Positions 17,306 to 27,478 are shown, counted from the first letter of the stretch. The stretch is DNA of 64,000 nt from Pseudoalteromonas rubra (GCF_005887095.1 NZ_PNCI01000044.1:23607-87606), one strand, 5' to 3'. Notes: a model not told the origin generated them from the sequence alone. Made by a program: numbers and translations.

Positions 17306-18103
17306 ATGGCTAAATCGAGTAAATACACGTCTAAACAGCCCAACGAGCAGGGCCTGATCGAATGGACAGAAGAAGAAAATCAGATCTGGTCAGAACTGGT
17401 TGCCAGACAGCTTGAGTGCATCAAAGGCAAAGCGTGTGATGAGTATCTCGAAGGCCTGCAAAAAATCAATTTACCCCACGACCGTATCCCGCAGCTACAC
17501 GAGCTGAACGAGGTACTGGAGCGTGAAACGGGCTGGCAGGTCGCGCCAGTACCTGCGTTGATCGACTTTGATGAGTTTTTCCGCCTGCTTGCTAACAAGC
17601 AGTTCCCGGTTGCCACTTTTATCCGCAGTCGCGAGGAGTTTGATTACCTGCAGGAGCCGGATATTTTCCACGAAATTTTTGGCCACTGTGCCATGCTGAC
17701 CAACCCCGCGTTTGCAGAGTTTACTCACAAATATGGTCAGCTGGGTTACGCGGCAGAGAAAAAAGACCGCGTATATCTGGCCCGCCTGTACTGGTTTACC
17801 GTTGAGTTTGGCCTGATGCAAACCAAAGATGGTCTGCGCATATACGGCGGTGGTATCCTGTCCAGCCCAGGAGAAACTCAGTATGTCTATAGCGGTGAGC
17901 CAGAGATCAACGCTCTTGAAGTACTGGATGTACTGCGTACACCATACCGAATTGATATTATGCAGCCTTTGTACTACACCATTAACGCCATTGACGATTT
18001 GTTTGATATCTCACAAATGGATATTATGGCGCAGGTACGTAAGGCCAAAGAACTGGGTCTGTTTGAACCTAAGTTCCCACCTAAAAACAAACTAGCAAGT
18101 TAA
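17306..18103 (+). CDS. phhA: Phenylalanine 4-monooxygenase
   Basis: Non-heme iron, tetrahydropterin-dependent enzyme that turns phenylalanine into tyrosine, the first step of phenylalanine catabolism. The iron ligands are H122 and H127 (HEIFGH) and E167. The start at 17306 has AGAAGG six bases upstream and gives 265 residues, the bacterial norm. An in-frame ATG 27 bases earlier is less likely. It forms an operon with phhB, ten bases downstream. Confidence 0.95.
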   Translation: MAKSSKYTSKQPNEQGLIEWTEEENQIWSELVARQLECIKGKACDEYLEGLQKINLPHDRIPQLHELNEVLERETGWQVAPVPALIDFDEFFRLLANKQFPVATFIRSREEFDYLQEPDIFHEIFGHCAMLTNPAFAEFTHKYGQLGYAAEKKDRVYLARLYWFTVEFGLMQTKDGLRIYGGGILSSPGETQYVYSGEPEINALEVLDVLRTPYRIDIMQPLYYTINAIDDLFDISQMDIMAQVRKAKELGLFEPKFPPKNKLAS

Positions 18104-18113
18104 GGATTTATTG

Positions 18114-18458
18114 ATGTCTGATTTAAGTGCACAAAAATGTGAAGCGTGTCGTGCGGATGCGCCTAAAGTGTCAGATGCCGAATTAGCTGAACTGATCAAG
18201 CTGATCCCGGATTGGGTGCCAGAAGTACGTGATGGCATTATGCAGCTTGAGCGTGTTTACAAGTTTAAGAACTTCAAGCAAGCCATCGCATTTACCAACA
18301 AAGTAGGTGATATGGCCGAAGACGAAGGCCATCACCCAGGCCTGTTGACTGAGTGGGGCAAAGTAACAGTAACTTGGTGGAGCCACTCTATCAAAGGTCT
18401 GCACAAAAATGACTTCATCTGTGCAGCGAAAACTGACGAGATCTTTGCAGCACTATAA
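18114..18458 (+). CDS. phhB: 4a-hydroxytetrahydrobiopterin dehydratase
   Basis: Pterin-4-alpha-carbinolamine dehydratase, which recycles the cofactor used by PhhA. 114 residues. The family motif EGHHPGLLTEWGKVTVTWWSH supplies the active-site histidines. The ATG at 18114 has AAGGA seven bases upstream; the TTG just before it is a poorer start. It forms a two-gene operon with phhA and is followed by a terminator. Confidence 0.95.
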   Translation: MSDLSAQKCEACRADAPKVSDAELAELIKLIPDWVPEVRDGIMQLERVYKFKNFKQAIAFTNKVGDMAEDEGHHPGLLTEWGKVTVTWWSHSIKGLHKNDFICAAKTDEIFAAL

Positions 18459-18482
18459 GCATAAGATGTCATGCTAAAACAG

Positions 18483-18507
18483 AAAAAGGCGCGTCAGCGC
18501 CTTTTTT
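18483..18507 (+). terminator. Terminator after phhAB
   Basis: Stem AAAGGCGC / GCGCCTTT around GTCA, ending in a T run, between the convergent phhB and barA. Confidence 0.85.
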
Positions 18508-18555
18508 AATGCCTGTAGGATTGTCGAGCCATAGCGGACAACCTCTTTACGTTTG

Positions 18556-21333
18556 CTAATGCGTAAGCGTCGGTCCCGATACGGCTTGTGAATCTCGCTC
18601 TAAATGTTGCAGCTCATCAATCAGCTCCAGCAACTCCGGCTCAATATAATCAAAGTCACGTGACTGTTTTAAAGCGGTCTCCAGGGTTTCGGCGAGGTTT
18701 TTAAGCGTCGGCACGCCCGTATAACAACAGGCACCATGAAACTTATGGATCACGGTCAGCAATGTTTGGGTGTCTTCCTGCTGCGCCGATTCATTCAGCT
18801 GACCAAGCGTCTCCGGCACACTTTGTAACAACATGTCCAACATCTCCAGGGCCAGCTCTGGTTTATTACCTGCGCGCTGTAATGCCAGTTCCCAATCTAG
18901 TAAGTGGCTCTCAAATGGGGCAATGCTGGCGACCTGGGGCTGTTGTGCTTTTTGCTTCTCCGGCGGTAATGAAGGGCTATAGTCGCAAATAATCTGACGC
19001 AGCATGTCTTCATCTATGGGTTTCGTCATATAACCGTTAAAGCCATCTTTGATCAATTGTTCCTTCTCACCGGTCAACGCGTGGGCGGTGACCGCAATGA
19101 TTGGGGTATCGTCGTTTAAGGAAGACTCTTTAATCATTCTGCATGCGGTGATGCCGTCCATAATGGGCATTTGAATATCCATAAAGATCAGATCATACTT
19201 TTGCGATTTACATAAGCTGACAGCCTGCGCCCCATTGTGTGCGGTATCTATGGTATCAACCTGCTCTTCGAGCAATGTATAAAGTAGCTTCAAATTAGCA
19301 TCGTTATCGTCGGCGATCAGCACTTTGAGCGGCAGGTGTGCCAAGTCAGTGTCGTCAATCGATACGCTTGGATGATCTAACCGGTACGGCGCTGCCAGCA
19401 TATCGCACAGTTTACGGTGGTGCATGGGTTTACTGATACAGGCATCGGCACCGCTACCGATTAAGGATTCGCGCATATTGTGAGAAATGGTATTGACCAT
19501 CAGATACAGATAATCCGCCATTTCTCTGGCCTGTGCAATATAGGCTTTAACCGTTTGCATATCATCTACGGTTGCCATATTACCGATCACACAGATGTCG
19601 TATTTAAACTCCTGCTCGAGAGCCTCGAAGAATGCTTCTTCATTTTTACAGCAAGTCACCTGCATTGCCCAATCTTCAAGCTGAGCTTGAACGGCATTGC
19701 GGGTGTGTTCTTGCGGCTCAAAATACAGCACACGCTTGTTTTCCAGTGGTTTGGTTGGCAGGTCGTCGTCGAACAATCGGCTTGGCAGATTAAAAATGGC
19801 GTTAAAGGTAAAGCACGAACCATTGCCCGGCGCAGAGTTTAGCGTAATGCGGCCACTCATGGCTTCGACAATATGTTTGGTGATGATTAAGCCAAGGCCT
19901 GTGCCGCCAAATTTGCGGGTAATGCTGGAATCAGCCTGAGCAAACGGGGTAAACAGAGTGTCCTGCTTTTCCTGTGCAATGCCCAGCCCGGTATCACTGA
20001 CGGAAATAAGCAGCGATGTCTGACTGTCGCCCTTTAATCTGTGGCTGATATCGACTTTAACCGAGCCCTTCTCAGTGAACTTGATGGCATTACTGATCAG
20101 GTTGATCAGCACCTGCTTAAAGCGTGTGGGGTCGCCAACCAGATTGTCCGGGACCTGACGATTTATGGCAATCGACAGCTCCAGTTGCTTCTCATAAGCA
20201 CTGGGGGCAAGCAGGGTCATCACTTCATTTACTGCATCCCTGAGCTGGAACTGAATACTTTCAAGCTCCATGGCACCGGCTTCGAGTTTCGAAAAGTCGA
20301 GAATGTCACTGATGATGGTCAGCAAGCTGTTAGCCGATAGCTCAATGGTATCAAGGTAGTCTTTCTGGTGTTTGTTAAGGGGCGTTTTATAGAGCTGTCG
20401 GGTGAACCCAATCACGCCATTTAGCGGGGTTCTCAATTCATGACTCATCTTGGCGAGGAAATCAGACTTAACCCGGTTGGCTACCTGTGCTTCTTTTTTG
20501 GCGATATTAAGCTGAATGTTCTGGGTTTCGTACTGTTCCAGGGTTTCACGGTAATCGCAGGTGGCCTGATCTATGTGTTTTTGCATTTCATCCCGCTGCA
20601 GCACCATTTTTTCGCTAATGGTGATCAACCCTTCACGGAGCAAGTCAAACTCCCCTTGCATGGGCTGATCTACGCCAATTTTAGTTTTGCCCTCAAGCAG
20701 TTTATCTGTTGCCAGTAACAGATGAGAAAGGGGGGTGGAGAACATCCGGCTGAGTCGGGTCGACACAAAGGCACTGAGTAACAAGGCCACCATAATGATG
20801 GCACCACTGAACAGCAGAGCTTGTTGCTGACCAATGATGGCCTGGTCTTTACTGAGCTCAATCATGAGTACTGCGGTGGTGCGAGTGTGGGCATTTTGCC
20901 AGTCAGCGGCGGGTTGTTGCTGTAGTTTAACCGGCGCAAAAATGATGTATCTGTCGAGATACTGCACAATTTCCGTGGCGTGTAGCTCTGTCACATTGCC
21001 ACGATAATGCAGTTGGTCAAAATCGTTGTGATAATTACTGGTTAGCAGCAGTTGATTGTCTTCATTGAACAGCGCGATGCTATTGACGAAGTTGCCATGT
21101 TGATTGTGGGTGGTGGTGATCACCCGATGTAACCTGGCTTTATCTCGTTCTGCCAGAGGTTGCTCCACCGTCATTGCCAGGGTGTTGGCCAGGCTGGTGC
21201 CTTGTTGCTTGAGGATTTGTTCAAGCTCAACGTAGCGATTTATAGTAAAATAGCCGCCAAGTACCAGGCCGATTAACACCGTTGGGATCAGGGTCAACAC
21301 TAATACGCTGTCGCGCAAACTCAATTTAGACAT
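18556..21333 (-). CDS. barA: Hybrid sensor histidine kinase BarA
   Basis: Membrane-bound tripartite kinase whose known partner is UvrY/GacA, controlling CsrB/C-type small RNAs. 925 residues. Transmembrane helices lie at about 9-30 and 172-192, flanking a periplasmic sensor, and HAMP at about 195-245. The HisKA histidine is H298 (MSHELRTPLNG), followed by HATPase_c. A receiver domain has D719 (FMDIQMPIMDG) and the Hpt domain ends the protein with H866 (HKFHGA). Between HATPase and the working receiver, about residues 550-665 form a receiver-like fold with no phosphoacceptor Asp. It is divergent from rlmD, the usual synteny. Confidence 0.94.
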   Translation of the reverse strand: MSKLSLRDSVLVLTLIPTVLIGLVLGGYFTINRYVELEQILKQQGTSLANTLAMTVEQPLAERDKARLHRVITTTHNQHGNFVNSIALFNEDNQLLLTSNYHNDFDQLHYRGNVTELHATEIVQYLDRYIIFAPVKLQQQPAADWQNAHTRTTAVLMIELSKDQAIIGQQQALLFSGAIIMVALLLSAFVSTRLSRMFSTPLSHLLLATDKLLEGKTKIGVDQPMQGEFDLLREGLITISEKMVLQRDEMQKHIDQATCDYRETLEQYETQNIQLNIAKKEAQVANRVKSDFLAKMSHELRTPLNGVIGFTRQLYKTPLNKHQKDYLDTIELSANSLLTIISDILDFSKLEAGAMELESIQFQLRDAVNEVMTLLAPSAYEKQLELSIAINRQVPDNLVGDPTRFKQVLINLISNAIKFTEKGSVKVDISHRLKGDSQTSLLISVSDTGLGIAQEKQDTLFTPFAQADSSITRKFGGTGLGLIITKHIVEAMSGRITLNSAPGNGSCFTFNAIFNLPSRLFDDDLPTKPLENKRVLYFEPQEHTRNAVQAQLEDWAMQVTCCKNEEAFFEALEQEFKYDICVIGNMATVDDMQTVKAYIAQAREMADYLYLMVNTISHNMRESLIGSGADACISKPMHHRKLCDMLAAPYRLDHPSVSIDDTDLAHLPLKVLIADDNDANLKLLYTLLEEQVDTIDTAHNGAQAVSLCKSQKYDLIFMDIQMPIMDGITACRMIKESSLNDDTPIIAVTAHALTGEKEQLIKDGFNGYMTKPIDEDMLRQIICDYSPSLPPEKQKAQQPQVASIAPFESHLLDWELALQRAGNKPELALEMLDMLLQSVPETLGQLNESAQQEDTQTLLTVIHKFHGACCYTGVPTLKNLAETLETALKQSRDFDYIEPELLELIDELQHLERDSQAVSGPTLTH

Positions 21334-21415
21334 AAATTGGATGTAAAACAGTAAGTAGTCTGAGTCCTAGAGTATCGAGTTAACAGGTGTTTAGCAATCT
21401 TATAGGGGCGGCAAT

Positions 21416-22741
21416 ATGGCACAAATATTTCGTGCTGGAAAATCTTCTAAACAACGCAGTAAACAAGCAGAAACAGTTGAGCTGACAATCGACTCGCTGG
21501 ATCATCAGGGGCGGGGCGTGTGCAGGCATCAGGGGAAAGTCGGCTTTGTGGACGGCGCACTGGCCTCAGAGCGGGTTAAAGCACGTATCAAGGCACAAAA
21601 AAGTCGTGTTTTCGAAGCGTATACCATGAAAGTGCTTGAACCAAGTGAGGAGCGGGTTACGCCGTTTTGTGAATACTATCAGCAATGTGGTGGCTGTTCA
21701 TTACAACACCTGAATGCCAGTGCTCAGTTGGTGCACAAACAGCAGGCGGTTTCGGCCTTATTTGACAAATTCGCCAAAGCAACTGAGTTGCCCTGGCTAC
21801 CACCACTGACAGGGCCTGTTCACCATTATCGCCGCGCCGGGCGCATTGCCTGCATATATGACAAACAAAATAACCAGCTCAAACTGGGATTTCGTGCTGC
21901 CGGGTCAAAGAAGATTGTAGAAATTGATCACTGCGCGGTCATGGTCGATGTCTTTGCTGGTGGCTTTGAAGCATTACGCCAGAGTTTAAATGCGCATCCG
22001 GAGCTGCGTAGTGTCAGCCATATCCAGTTTTGTGCAGCAGATAATGGTGCATTTGTGTTGTTGCGTCATACCCGTTCAATCAGCGCTCAGGTGAAAGCAC
22101 AATTTGCAGAGCGTCTTGCTGTTCAGAACTGGGAGTTTGTCTGGGATGATGGAAAGTCGCAACCTGAGTATGCGTTATTACCTGCCTATGAAAGTGCCGG
22201 GGTGACGTTTGAATTTAAACTCGATAACTTTATTCAGGTTAACCGCGATATCAATGAGCAAATGCTTCACAGGGCGTTAGAGTGGCTTGAACTTACTGGC
22301 GACGAACAAGTATTGGACCTGTTCTGTGGAATTGGTAATTTCTCTTTATTGCTGGCAAAACATGCAAACGAAGTGGTCGCAGTAGAAGGGGTCGCAGCCT
22401 CGGTTGCAATGGCACGCCAAAATGCGCACACTAACCACATCGACACGGTTAGCTTTCATCAGTTCGACCTCACCCAGCCACTGACTGAAGCCGACTGGTT
22501 TCACTCGTCGCTGGATGTATTAGTACTGGACCCTTCACGTACCGGGGCATATGAGATATTACGTCAGTTACCATTGACGCAATTTAAACAGGTTTTATAT
22601 GTGTCCTGCGATCCGGTGACTATGGCCAGAGATGCGGCGCTGTTACTGGAAGCTGGCTTTGTGGTCGATAAAGTGTGTTTAATGAATATGTTCCCGCACA
22701 CTGGACATATAGAAACCATGGCGTTGTTTCAAAGGAGGTAG
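21416..22741 (+). CDS. rlmD: 23S rRNA (uracil-1939-C5)-methyltransferase RlmD
   Basis: SAM-dependent RNA methyltransferase (formerly RumA) acting on 23S U1939. 441 residues: an N-terminal TRAM domain (about 20-75), an iron-sulfur cluster motif CEYYQQCGGCSLQH with a later Cys (DHCAVM), and a methyltransferase domain with DLFCGIGNFSL and the catalytic Cys in YVSCDP. Its last codons contain the AAGGAGG ribosome site for relA, four bases downstream. Confidence 0.95.
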   Translation: MAQIFRAGKSSKQRSKQAETVELTIDSLDHQGRGVCRHQGKVGFVDGALASERVKARIKAQKSRVFEAYTMKVLEPSEERVTPFCEYYQQCGGCSLQHLNASAQLVHKQQAVSALFDKFAKATELPWLPPLTGPVHHYRRAGRIACIYDKQNNQLKLGFRAAGSKKIVEIDHCAVMVDVFAGGFEALRQSLNAHPELRSVSHIQFCAADNGAFVLLRHTRSISAQVKAQFAERLAVQNWEFVWDDGKSQPEYALLPAYESAGVTFEFKLDNFIQVNRDINEQMLHRALEWLELTGDEQVLDLFCGIGNFSLLLAKHANEVVAVEGVAASVAMARQNAHTNHIDTVSFHQFDLTQPLTEADWFHSSLDVLVLDPSRTGAYEILRQLPLTQFKQVLYVSCDPVTMARDAALLLEAGFVVDKVCLMNMFPHTGHIETMALFQRR

Positions 22742-22745
22742 TCAT

Positions 22746-24902
22746 ATGGTTGCGACTCGCCAGTCTCATCAATCCGGTCTTCCGGCAGACTTTCATGCCC
22801 GGCTTGCACTGCTCAACTTATCGCAGGAAAAGCGAGACAGGCTGGATCAGGTCTATGCCTTGTGTCCGGAAGAAGAAGCGACAACGACCCTGGCCAAAGC
22901 CATTGAGATGGTAGAGATCCTGGCGGAACTGAATTTCGATTCAGAGTCACTGGCCGGCGCATTCCTGACGCCCTACTTTTTATCCGGCCAGGTTGAAATA
23001 GATGCGATAGAACAAGCACAAGGCGAAAATGTTGCCTTATTGCTCAGAGGGGTTGAGCAGATGGCCTCAATCAGCACCCTGGCACATCAGAGCAAAGGCA
23101 GCCTGCAAATAGACAAAATCCGGCGCATGTTATTGGCCATGGTGGAAGATGTTCGTGCTGTGGTGATCAAGCTGGCAGAGCAGATCTGTTACCTGCGGGC
23201 CGTTAAAAATGCCTCTGAGGAAGAGCGGGTGGTGGCAGCTAAAGCCACAGCCAATATTTTTGCGCCACTGGCGAACCGGTTGGGGATCGGGCAGCTTAAG
23301 TGGGAGCTAGAAGATCTCTCATTTCGCTATTTACACCCGAAAACTTATAAGAGCATCGCCAAGCAGCTGTCGGATAAACGCCTTGATCGTGAAGCCTATA
23401 TGACCAATATGGTCGACCTGGTCCAGAGTAAGCTTAAGGAAGCGGGCATTGAGGCTGAAGTGTATGGCCGACCCAAACACATTTACAGCATCTATAAAAA
23501 AATGATGCAGAAGAATTATGAATTCGATCAGCTCTTTGATATCCGCGCGATGCGGGTGGTGGTCAATGAAATTCAGGACTGTTACGGCGCGCTGGGCATA
23601 GTGCACACCAACTGGCGTCATCTGCATAAAGAATTTGACGACTATGTTGCCACACCAAAGCAGAACGGTTATCAGTCTATCCATACTGTGGTATTTGGTC
23701 CTGAAGGCAAAACCGTTGAGATCCAGATCCGTACCCAGGCAATGCACCAGGATGCCGAGCTGGGCGTGGCGGCACACTGGATGTATAAAGAAGGGGCTTT
23801 GCCGGGCCGTGGTTCGGGATATGAGCAGAAGATCAGCTGGCTGAGAAAACTGCTGCAATGGCAAGAAGAGGTCGTTGATGGCAGCGAGCTGGCCGAAGAG
23901 CTTAAAAACCAGGTTGTAGAAGACAGGGTGTATGTTTTTACGCCCAAAGGCGATATTTTTGACTTGCCACTGGGTGCTACGCCACTGGATTTTGCCTACT
24001 ACATTCATTCCAATGTTGGCCACCGCTGCATCGGTGCTAAGGTATTTGGCAAAATCGTGCCCTTTACCCATAAGTTATCAACCGGCGATCAGGTCGAGAT
24101 ACTGACCCAGAAAAACCCCTCGCCAAGTCGAGACTGGCTCAGCCCGTCGCTGGGTTATGTGCACTCATCCAGAGCGCGCAGCAAGATCCACCACTGGTTT
24201 AAGCAGCAAGACAGAGATAAAAACCTGCAGGCGGGTAAAGAGATCCTCGATGGCCATCTGCAAAAGCTGGATTTAACATACAAAGACCTGGACTCAGCCA
24301 TTGAGCGCTTTAATTTTAAAGAGCTTGACGATTTAATGGTGGCCATTGGTGCCGGAGATATTCGCATCAACCAGTTCCTGAATTATGTTCAGGACAAGCC
24401 GGACCCAATGCCCAAGCTCAAAATGAGTACGCCGAAAAAGCACAAAGGCGATAGCAATGGCATTGTGGTCGAAGGTGTTGGCAACCTGATGAGCCATGTT
24501 GCCAAGTGTTGTCAGCCGGTTCCGGGGGATGAGATCGTCGGTTATATCACACAGGGGCGGGGCATTGCCGTGCATCGTGCCGATTGTGATTCCTTTGCCC
24601 ACATTTGTGAGCAGCATCCGGAGCGGGAAATTGCCGTCAGCTGGTCAGATGATGTACGTGCCTGTTATGCGGTTACCTTACATATTGAGGCCAATGACCG
24701 CCACGGCCTGATCCGCGATATCAGTTCGGTGCTGGCCAACGAAAAGCTCAATGTGATGAATATGAACGTCAACACGCAGGATGATAAGCACATTGCCATT
24801 TTCACTATGAAACTCGAAGTGGGAGACTTATCCGCAATGAACCGTTTGCTGACCAAGCTGATGCAAATAGAAGGGGTGTTTGAAGCCCGGAGGCAACACT
24901 GA
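22746..24902 (+). CDS. relA: GTP pyrophosphokinase RelA
   Basis: Ribosome-associated (p)ppGpp synthetase I of the stringent response. 718 residues. The N-terminal hydrolase-like domain lacks the HD metal motif, as in true RelA. The synthetase domain (about 230-370) carries DYVATPKQNGYQSIHTVV. TGS follows at about 395-455, then helical and zinc-finger-like regions (AKCCQP), and a C-terminal ACT domain (about 640-718). It is preceded by the strong AAGGAGG site inside rlmD and runs into mazG after two bases. Confidence 0.96.
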   Translation: MVATRQSHQSGLPADFHARLALLNLSQEKRDRLDQVYALCPEEEATTTLAKAIEMVEILAELNFDSESLAGAFLTPYFLSGQVEIDAIEQAQGENVALLLRGVEQMASISTLAHQSKGSLQIDKIRRMLLAMVEDVRAVVIKLAEQICYLRAVKNASEEERVVAAKATANIFAPLANRLGIGQLKWELEDLSFRYLHPKTYKSIAKQLSDKRLDREAYMTNMVDLVQSKLKEAGIEAEVYGRPKHIYSIYKKMMQKNYEFDQLFDIRAMRVVVNEIQDCYGALGIVHTNWRHLHKEFDDYVATPKQNGYQSIHTVVFGPEGKTVEIQIRTQAMHQDAELGVAAHWMYKEGALPGRGSGYEQKISWLRKLLQWQEEVVDGSELAEELKNQVVEDRVYVFTPKGDIFDLPLGATPLDFAYYIHSNVGHRCIGAKVFGKIVPFTHKLSTGDQVEILTQKNPSPSRDWLSPSLGYVHSSRARSKIHHWFKQQDRDKNLQAGKEILDGHLQKLDLTYKDLDSAIERFNFKELDDLMVAIGAGDIRINQFLNYVQDKPDPMPKLKMSTPKKHKGDSNGIVVEGVGNLMSHVAKCCQPVPGDEIVGYITQGRGIAVHRADCDSFAHICEQHPEREIAVSWSDDVRACYAVTLHIEANDRHGLIRDISSVLANEKLNVMNMNVNTQDDKHIAIFTMKLEVGDLSAMNRLLTKLMQIEGVFEARRQH

Positions 24903-24904
24903 GT

Positions 24905-25705
24905 ATGAGTGCCTCATTGCAGCAATTACTGGAGATTATGGCGACCCTGCGCGACCCGCAAAAGGGTTGCGCCTGGGATCAACAACAAAGCTTTGAAACC
25001 ATAGTGCCTCACACACTGGAAGAAGCCTACGAAGTGGCTGACAGCATAGAGCAACAAGACTTTGTCGGGCTAAAAGATGAGCTGGGTGATTTACTGTTTC
25101 AGGTGATTTTTTATGCTCAGTTGGGCAAAGAAGCCGGGCTCTTTGAGTTTGAAGACATAGTGAAAGGACTGAATGATAAGCTGGTGCGCCGCCACCCTCA
25201 TGTCTTTGAGACTCCGGATAGCACTTTGAGCGATGCTGAATTACATGCGCAGTGGCAGGCGATCAAAGATAAGGAGCGCGGAGCAAAGCCTACCCGGTTT
25301 GGCGATGATGTACCTTTAAATCTGCCCGCCTTATCGCGCGCTGCGAAAATTCAAAAGCGCGCTGCGTCTTTGGGATTTGACTGGCCCACCTATCAGGGCG
25401 CATTGGACAAAGTGGCCGAGGAAGTGGCCGAAGTCAGTGAGGCACTCAGTCACGACCCTGACTCCGAGCACAGTGCGGAGGAGCTCGGCGACCTGCTGTT
25501 TGCTACGGTGAATGTGGCGCGCCACATCAAACGCGACCCGGAGCAGTTGCTACGCCGCGCCAGTGACAAATTTATCGCCCGCTTTAGTGCCATCGAGGGC
25601 ATTCTGGCGGAGCGGGAAATTGCCTTGTCGGACGCCAGCCTGGCGCAAATGGATGAGGCCTGGGAAGAAGTCAAACGACGTCAGCGTTCAGGTGAGAATA
25701 ATTAA
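24905..25705 (+). CDS. mazG: Nucleoside triphosphate pyrophosphohydrolase MazG
   Basis: All-alpha NTP pyrophosphatase that cleaves NTPs to NMPs and, in E. coli, lowers ppGpp-related stress. 266 residues with two MazG repeats. The first has EEAYEVADSI and ELGDLLFQVIFYAQ; the second has AEELGDLLFATVNVARH. The metal-binding Glu/Asp residues are present. It is last in the rlmD-relA-mazG operon; pyrG has its own promoter. Confidence 0.94.
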   Translation: MSASLQQLLEIMATLRDPQKGCAWDQQQSFETIVPHTLEEAYEVADSIEQQDFVGLKDELGDLLFQVIFYAQLGKEAGLFEFEDIVKGLNDKLVRRHPHVFETPDSTLSDAELHAQWQAIKDKERGAKPTRFGDDVPLNLPALSRAAKIQKRAASLGFDWPTYQGALDKVAEEVAEVSEALSHDPDSEHSAEELGDLLFATVNVARHIKRDPEQLLRRASDKFIARFSAIEGILAEREIALSDASLAQMDEAWEEVKRRQRSGENN

Positions 25706-25742
25706 AGGGGGCGATTTTTCGCTGGATTGCCCCTTGCACTTT

Positions 25743-25751
25743 TGCTATACT
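25743..25751 (+). promoter_or_regulatory. Extended -10 promoter of pyrG
   Basis: TGCTATACT is an extended -10 element 57 bases before the pyrG ATG. No good -35 lies at 17 bases upstream, as is usual for extended -10 promoters. Confidence 0.5.
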
Positions 25752-25808
25752 ATTGCCCCGTCTTGATTCTTATTTAAATTCCATTTTTCCTGATATTCTA
25801 GGGTTCGC

Positions 25809-27443
25809 ATGAGTACAAAATTTATCTTCGTAACGGGCGGAGTTGTTTCCTCCTTGGGTAAAGGTATTGCAGCTGCTTCATTGGCTGCGATATTAGAAGC
25901 GCGTGGTTTAAACGTCACTATCCTTAAGCTGGATCCTTATATCAATGTTGACCCTGGCACAATGAGCCCGATCCAACATGGTGAAGTCTTTGTAACGGAA
26001 GACGGCGCAGAAACTGATCTGGACTTAGGTCACTACGAGCGTTTCATCCGCACCAAAATGACCAGCCGCAACAACTTCACGCAGGGTCGTGTTTTTGAAG
26101 ATGTACTGCGTCGCGAGCGTAAAGGTGAATACCTGGGCGCGACCATTCAGGTGATCCCACACATCACGAACGACATTAAACGTCGTGTACTGGAAGGTGC
26201 TGAAGGCCATGATATCGCCATCGTTGAGATTGGTGGTACTGTGGGCGACATCGAATCACAGCCTTTCCTTGAAGCCATTCGCCAGCTGGGCACAGAGCTG
26301 GGCCGTGAGCATGCCTTATTTATGCACCTGACCTTAGTGCCTTTCCTGGGCGCTGCAGGCGAAGTAAAAACCAAGCCAACTCAGCATTCAGTGAAAGAGC
26401 TGCGTTCAATTGGTATTCAGCCGGATATCCTGGTGTGTCGTTCAAACTGCAAGCTGCCTGCTAATGAGCGTGCCAAGATTGCGCTGTTCACTAACGTGGA
26501 AGAGAAAGCGGTAATCTCATTGCAGGATGTAGACAGCATCTACAAAATCCCGGCACTGCTTAAGTCACAGGAACTGGATGACCTGGTTTGTCGTCGTTTC
26601 TATCTGGATGTACCTGAAGCAGACTTGGCTGAGTGGGAACAGGTGTTATATCAGGAATCAAACCCAACAGGTGAAGTGACCATTGGTATGGTTGGCAAAT
26701 ACATTGAATTGCCAGACGCCTACAAGTCAGTAAACGAAGCGCTTAAGCATGCCGGCCTGAAGAATCGAGTAACTGTGAATATCGAATATGTTGATTCACA
26801 GGATATCGAGAGCAAAGGCACTGAATTACTGGACCACCTGGACGCCATTTTGGTACCGGGCGGTTTTGGTAACCGGGGTGTTGAAGGTAAGATTTTGGCG
26901 GCCAAATACGCCCGTGAAAACAAAGTGCCTTACCTGGGGATCTGTTTAGGTATGCAGGTTGCGCTGATTGAATACGCGCGCAACGTGGCAGGTCTGGAAG
27001 GTGCTAACTCAACTGAGTTTGATGCTAAATCGCCTCATCCGGTTGTTGGTCTGATCACTGAGTGGTTAGATGCTGATGGTAACGTTGAGACCCGTACTGA
27101 AGAGTCAGATCTGGGTGGTACGATGCGCCTGGGTGCGCAGCTGTGTCATCTTAAAGAAGGCTCAAAAGTACGCGACGTATACGGCAATGCCGAGATCACT
27201 GAGCGTCACCGCCACCGCTACGAGGTAAACAACCACTACGTTGAGCGCCTCGAGCAGGCAGGCCTGGCATTCACTGGTCTGTCGGAAGACAAAAAACTGG
27301 TTGAGATCATCGAAAATAAAGATCACCCCTGGTTTATTGCGGCTCAGTTCCACCCTGAGTTTACTTCAACGCCGCGTGACGGCCACCCTCTATTTGAAGG
27401 GTTCGTTGCAGCAGCGTTCAGCTATCAAAAAGCTGATTCTTAA
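25809..27443 (+). CDS. pyrG: CTP synthase
   Basis: Makes CTP from UTP, ATP and glutamine. 544 residues. The N-terminal synthetase domain (about 1-266) starts with the P-loop GGVVSSLGKGI. The C-terminal class I glutamine amidotransferase has catalytic C379 (GICLGMQ) and a His-Glu pair near HPEF at the end. Length and layout match E. coli PyrG. It is followed by its own terminator and then eno, a conserved pairing. Confidence 0.97.
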   Translation: MSTKFIFVTGGVVSSLGKGIAAASLAAILEARGLNVTILKLDPYINVDPGTMSPIQHGEVFVTEDGAETDLDLGHYERFIRTKMTSRNNFTQGRVFEDVLRRERKGEYLGATIQVIPHITNDIKRRVLEGAEGHDIAIVEIGGTVGDIESQPFLEAIRQLGTELGREHALFMHLTLVPFLGAAGEVKTKPTQHSVKELRSIGIQPDILVCRSNCKLPANERAKIALFTNVEEKAVISLQDVDSIYKIPALLKSQELDDLVCRRFYLDVPEADLAEWEQVLYQESNPTGEVTIGMVGKYIELPDAYKSVNEALKHAGLKNRVTVNIEYVDSQDIESKGTELLDHLDAILVPGGFGNRGVEGKILAAKYARENKVPYLGICLGMQVALIEYARNVAGLEGANSTEFDAKSPHPVVGLITEWLDADGNVETRTEESDLGGTMRLGAQLCHLKEGSKVRDVYGNAEITERHRHRYEVNNHYVERLEQAGLAFTGLSEDKKLVEIIENKDHPWFIAAQFHPEFTSTPRDGHPLFEGFVAAAFSYQKADS

Positions 27444-27448
27444 TAATG

Positions 27449-27478
27449 AAAAGCCGTGCCTTAGTGCACGGCTTTTTT
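27449..27478 (+). terminator. Terminator after pyrG
   Basis: Stem GCCGTGC / GCACGGC with a six-base loop, A-rich before and six T after. It separates pyrG from eno, so eno probably has its own promoter in the following 110 bases. Confidence 0.9.

Noticed and set aside
23331..24071. A 246-codon minus-strand open frame inside relA
   Set aside because: It is antisense to conserved relA coding sequence and shows no recognisable protein features.
25734..25751. Full -35/-10 promoter TTGCAC ... TATACT before pyrG
   Set aside because: The two boxes are only six bases apart; the extended -10 reading is kept instead.
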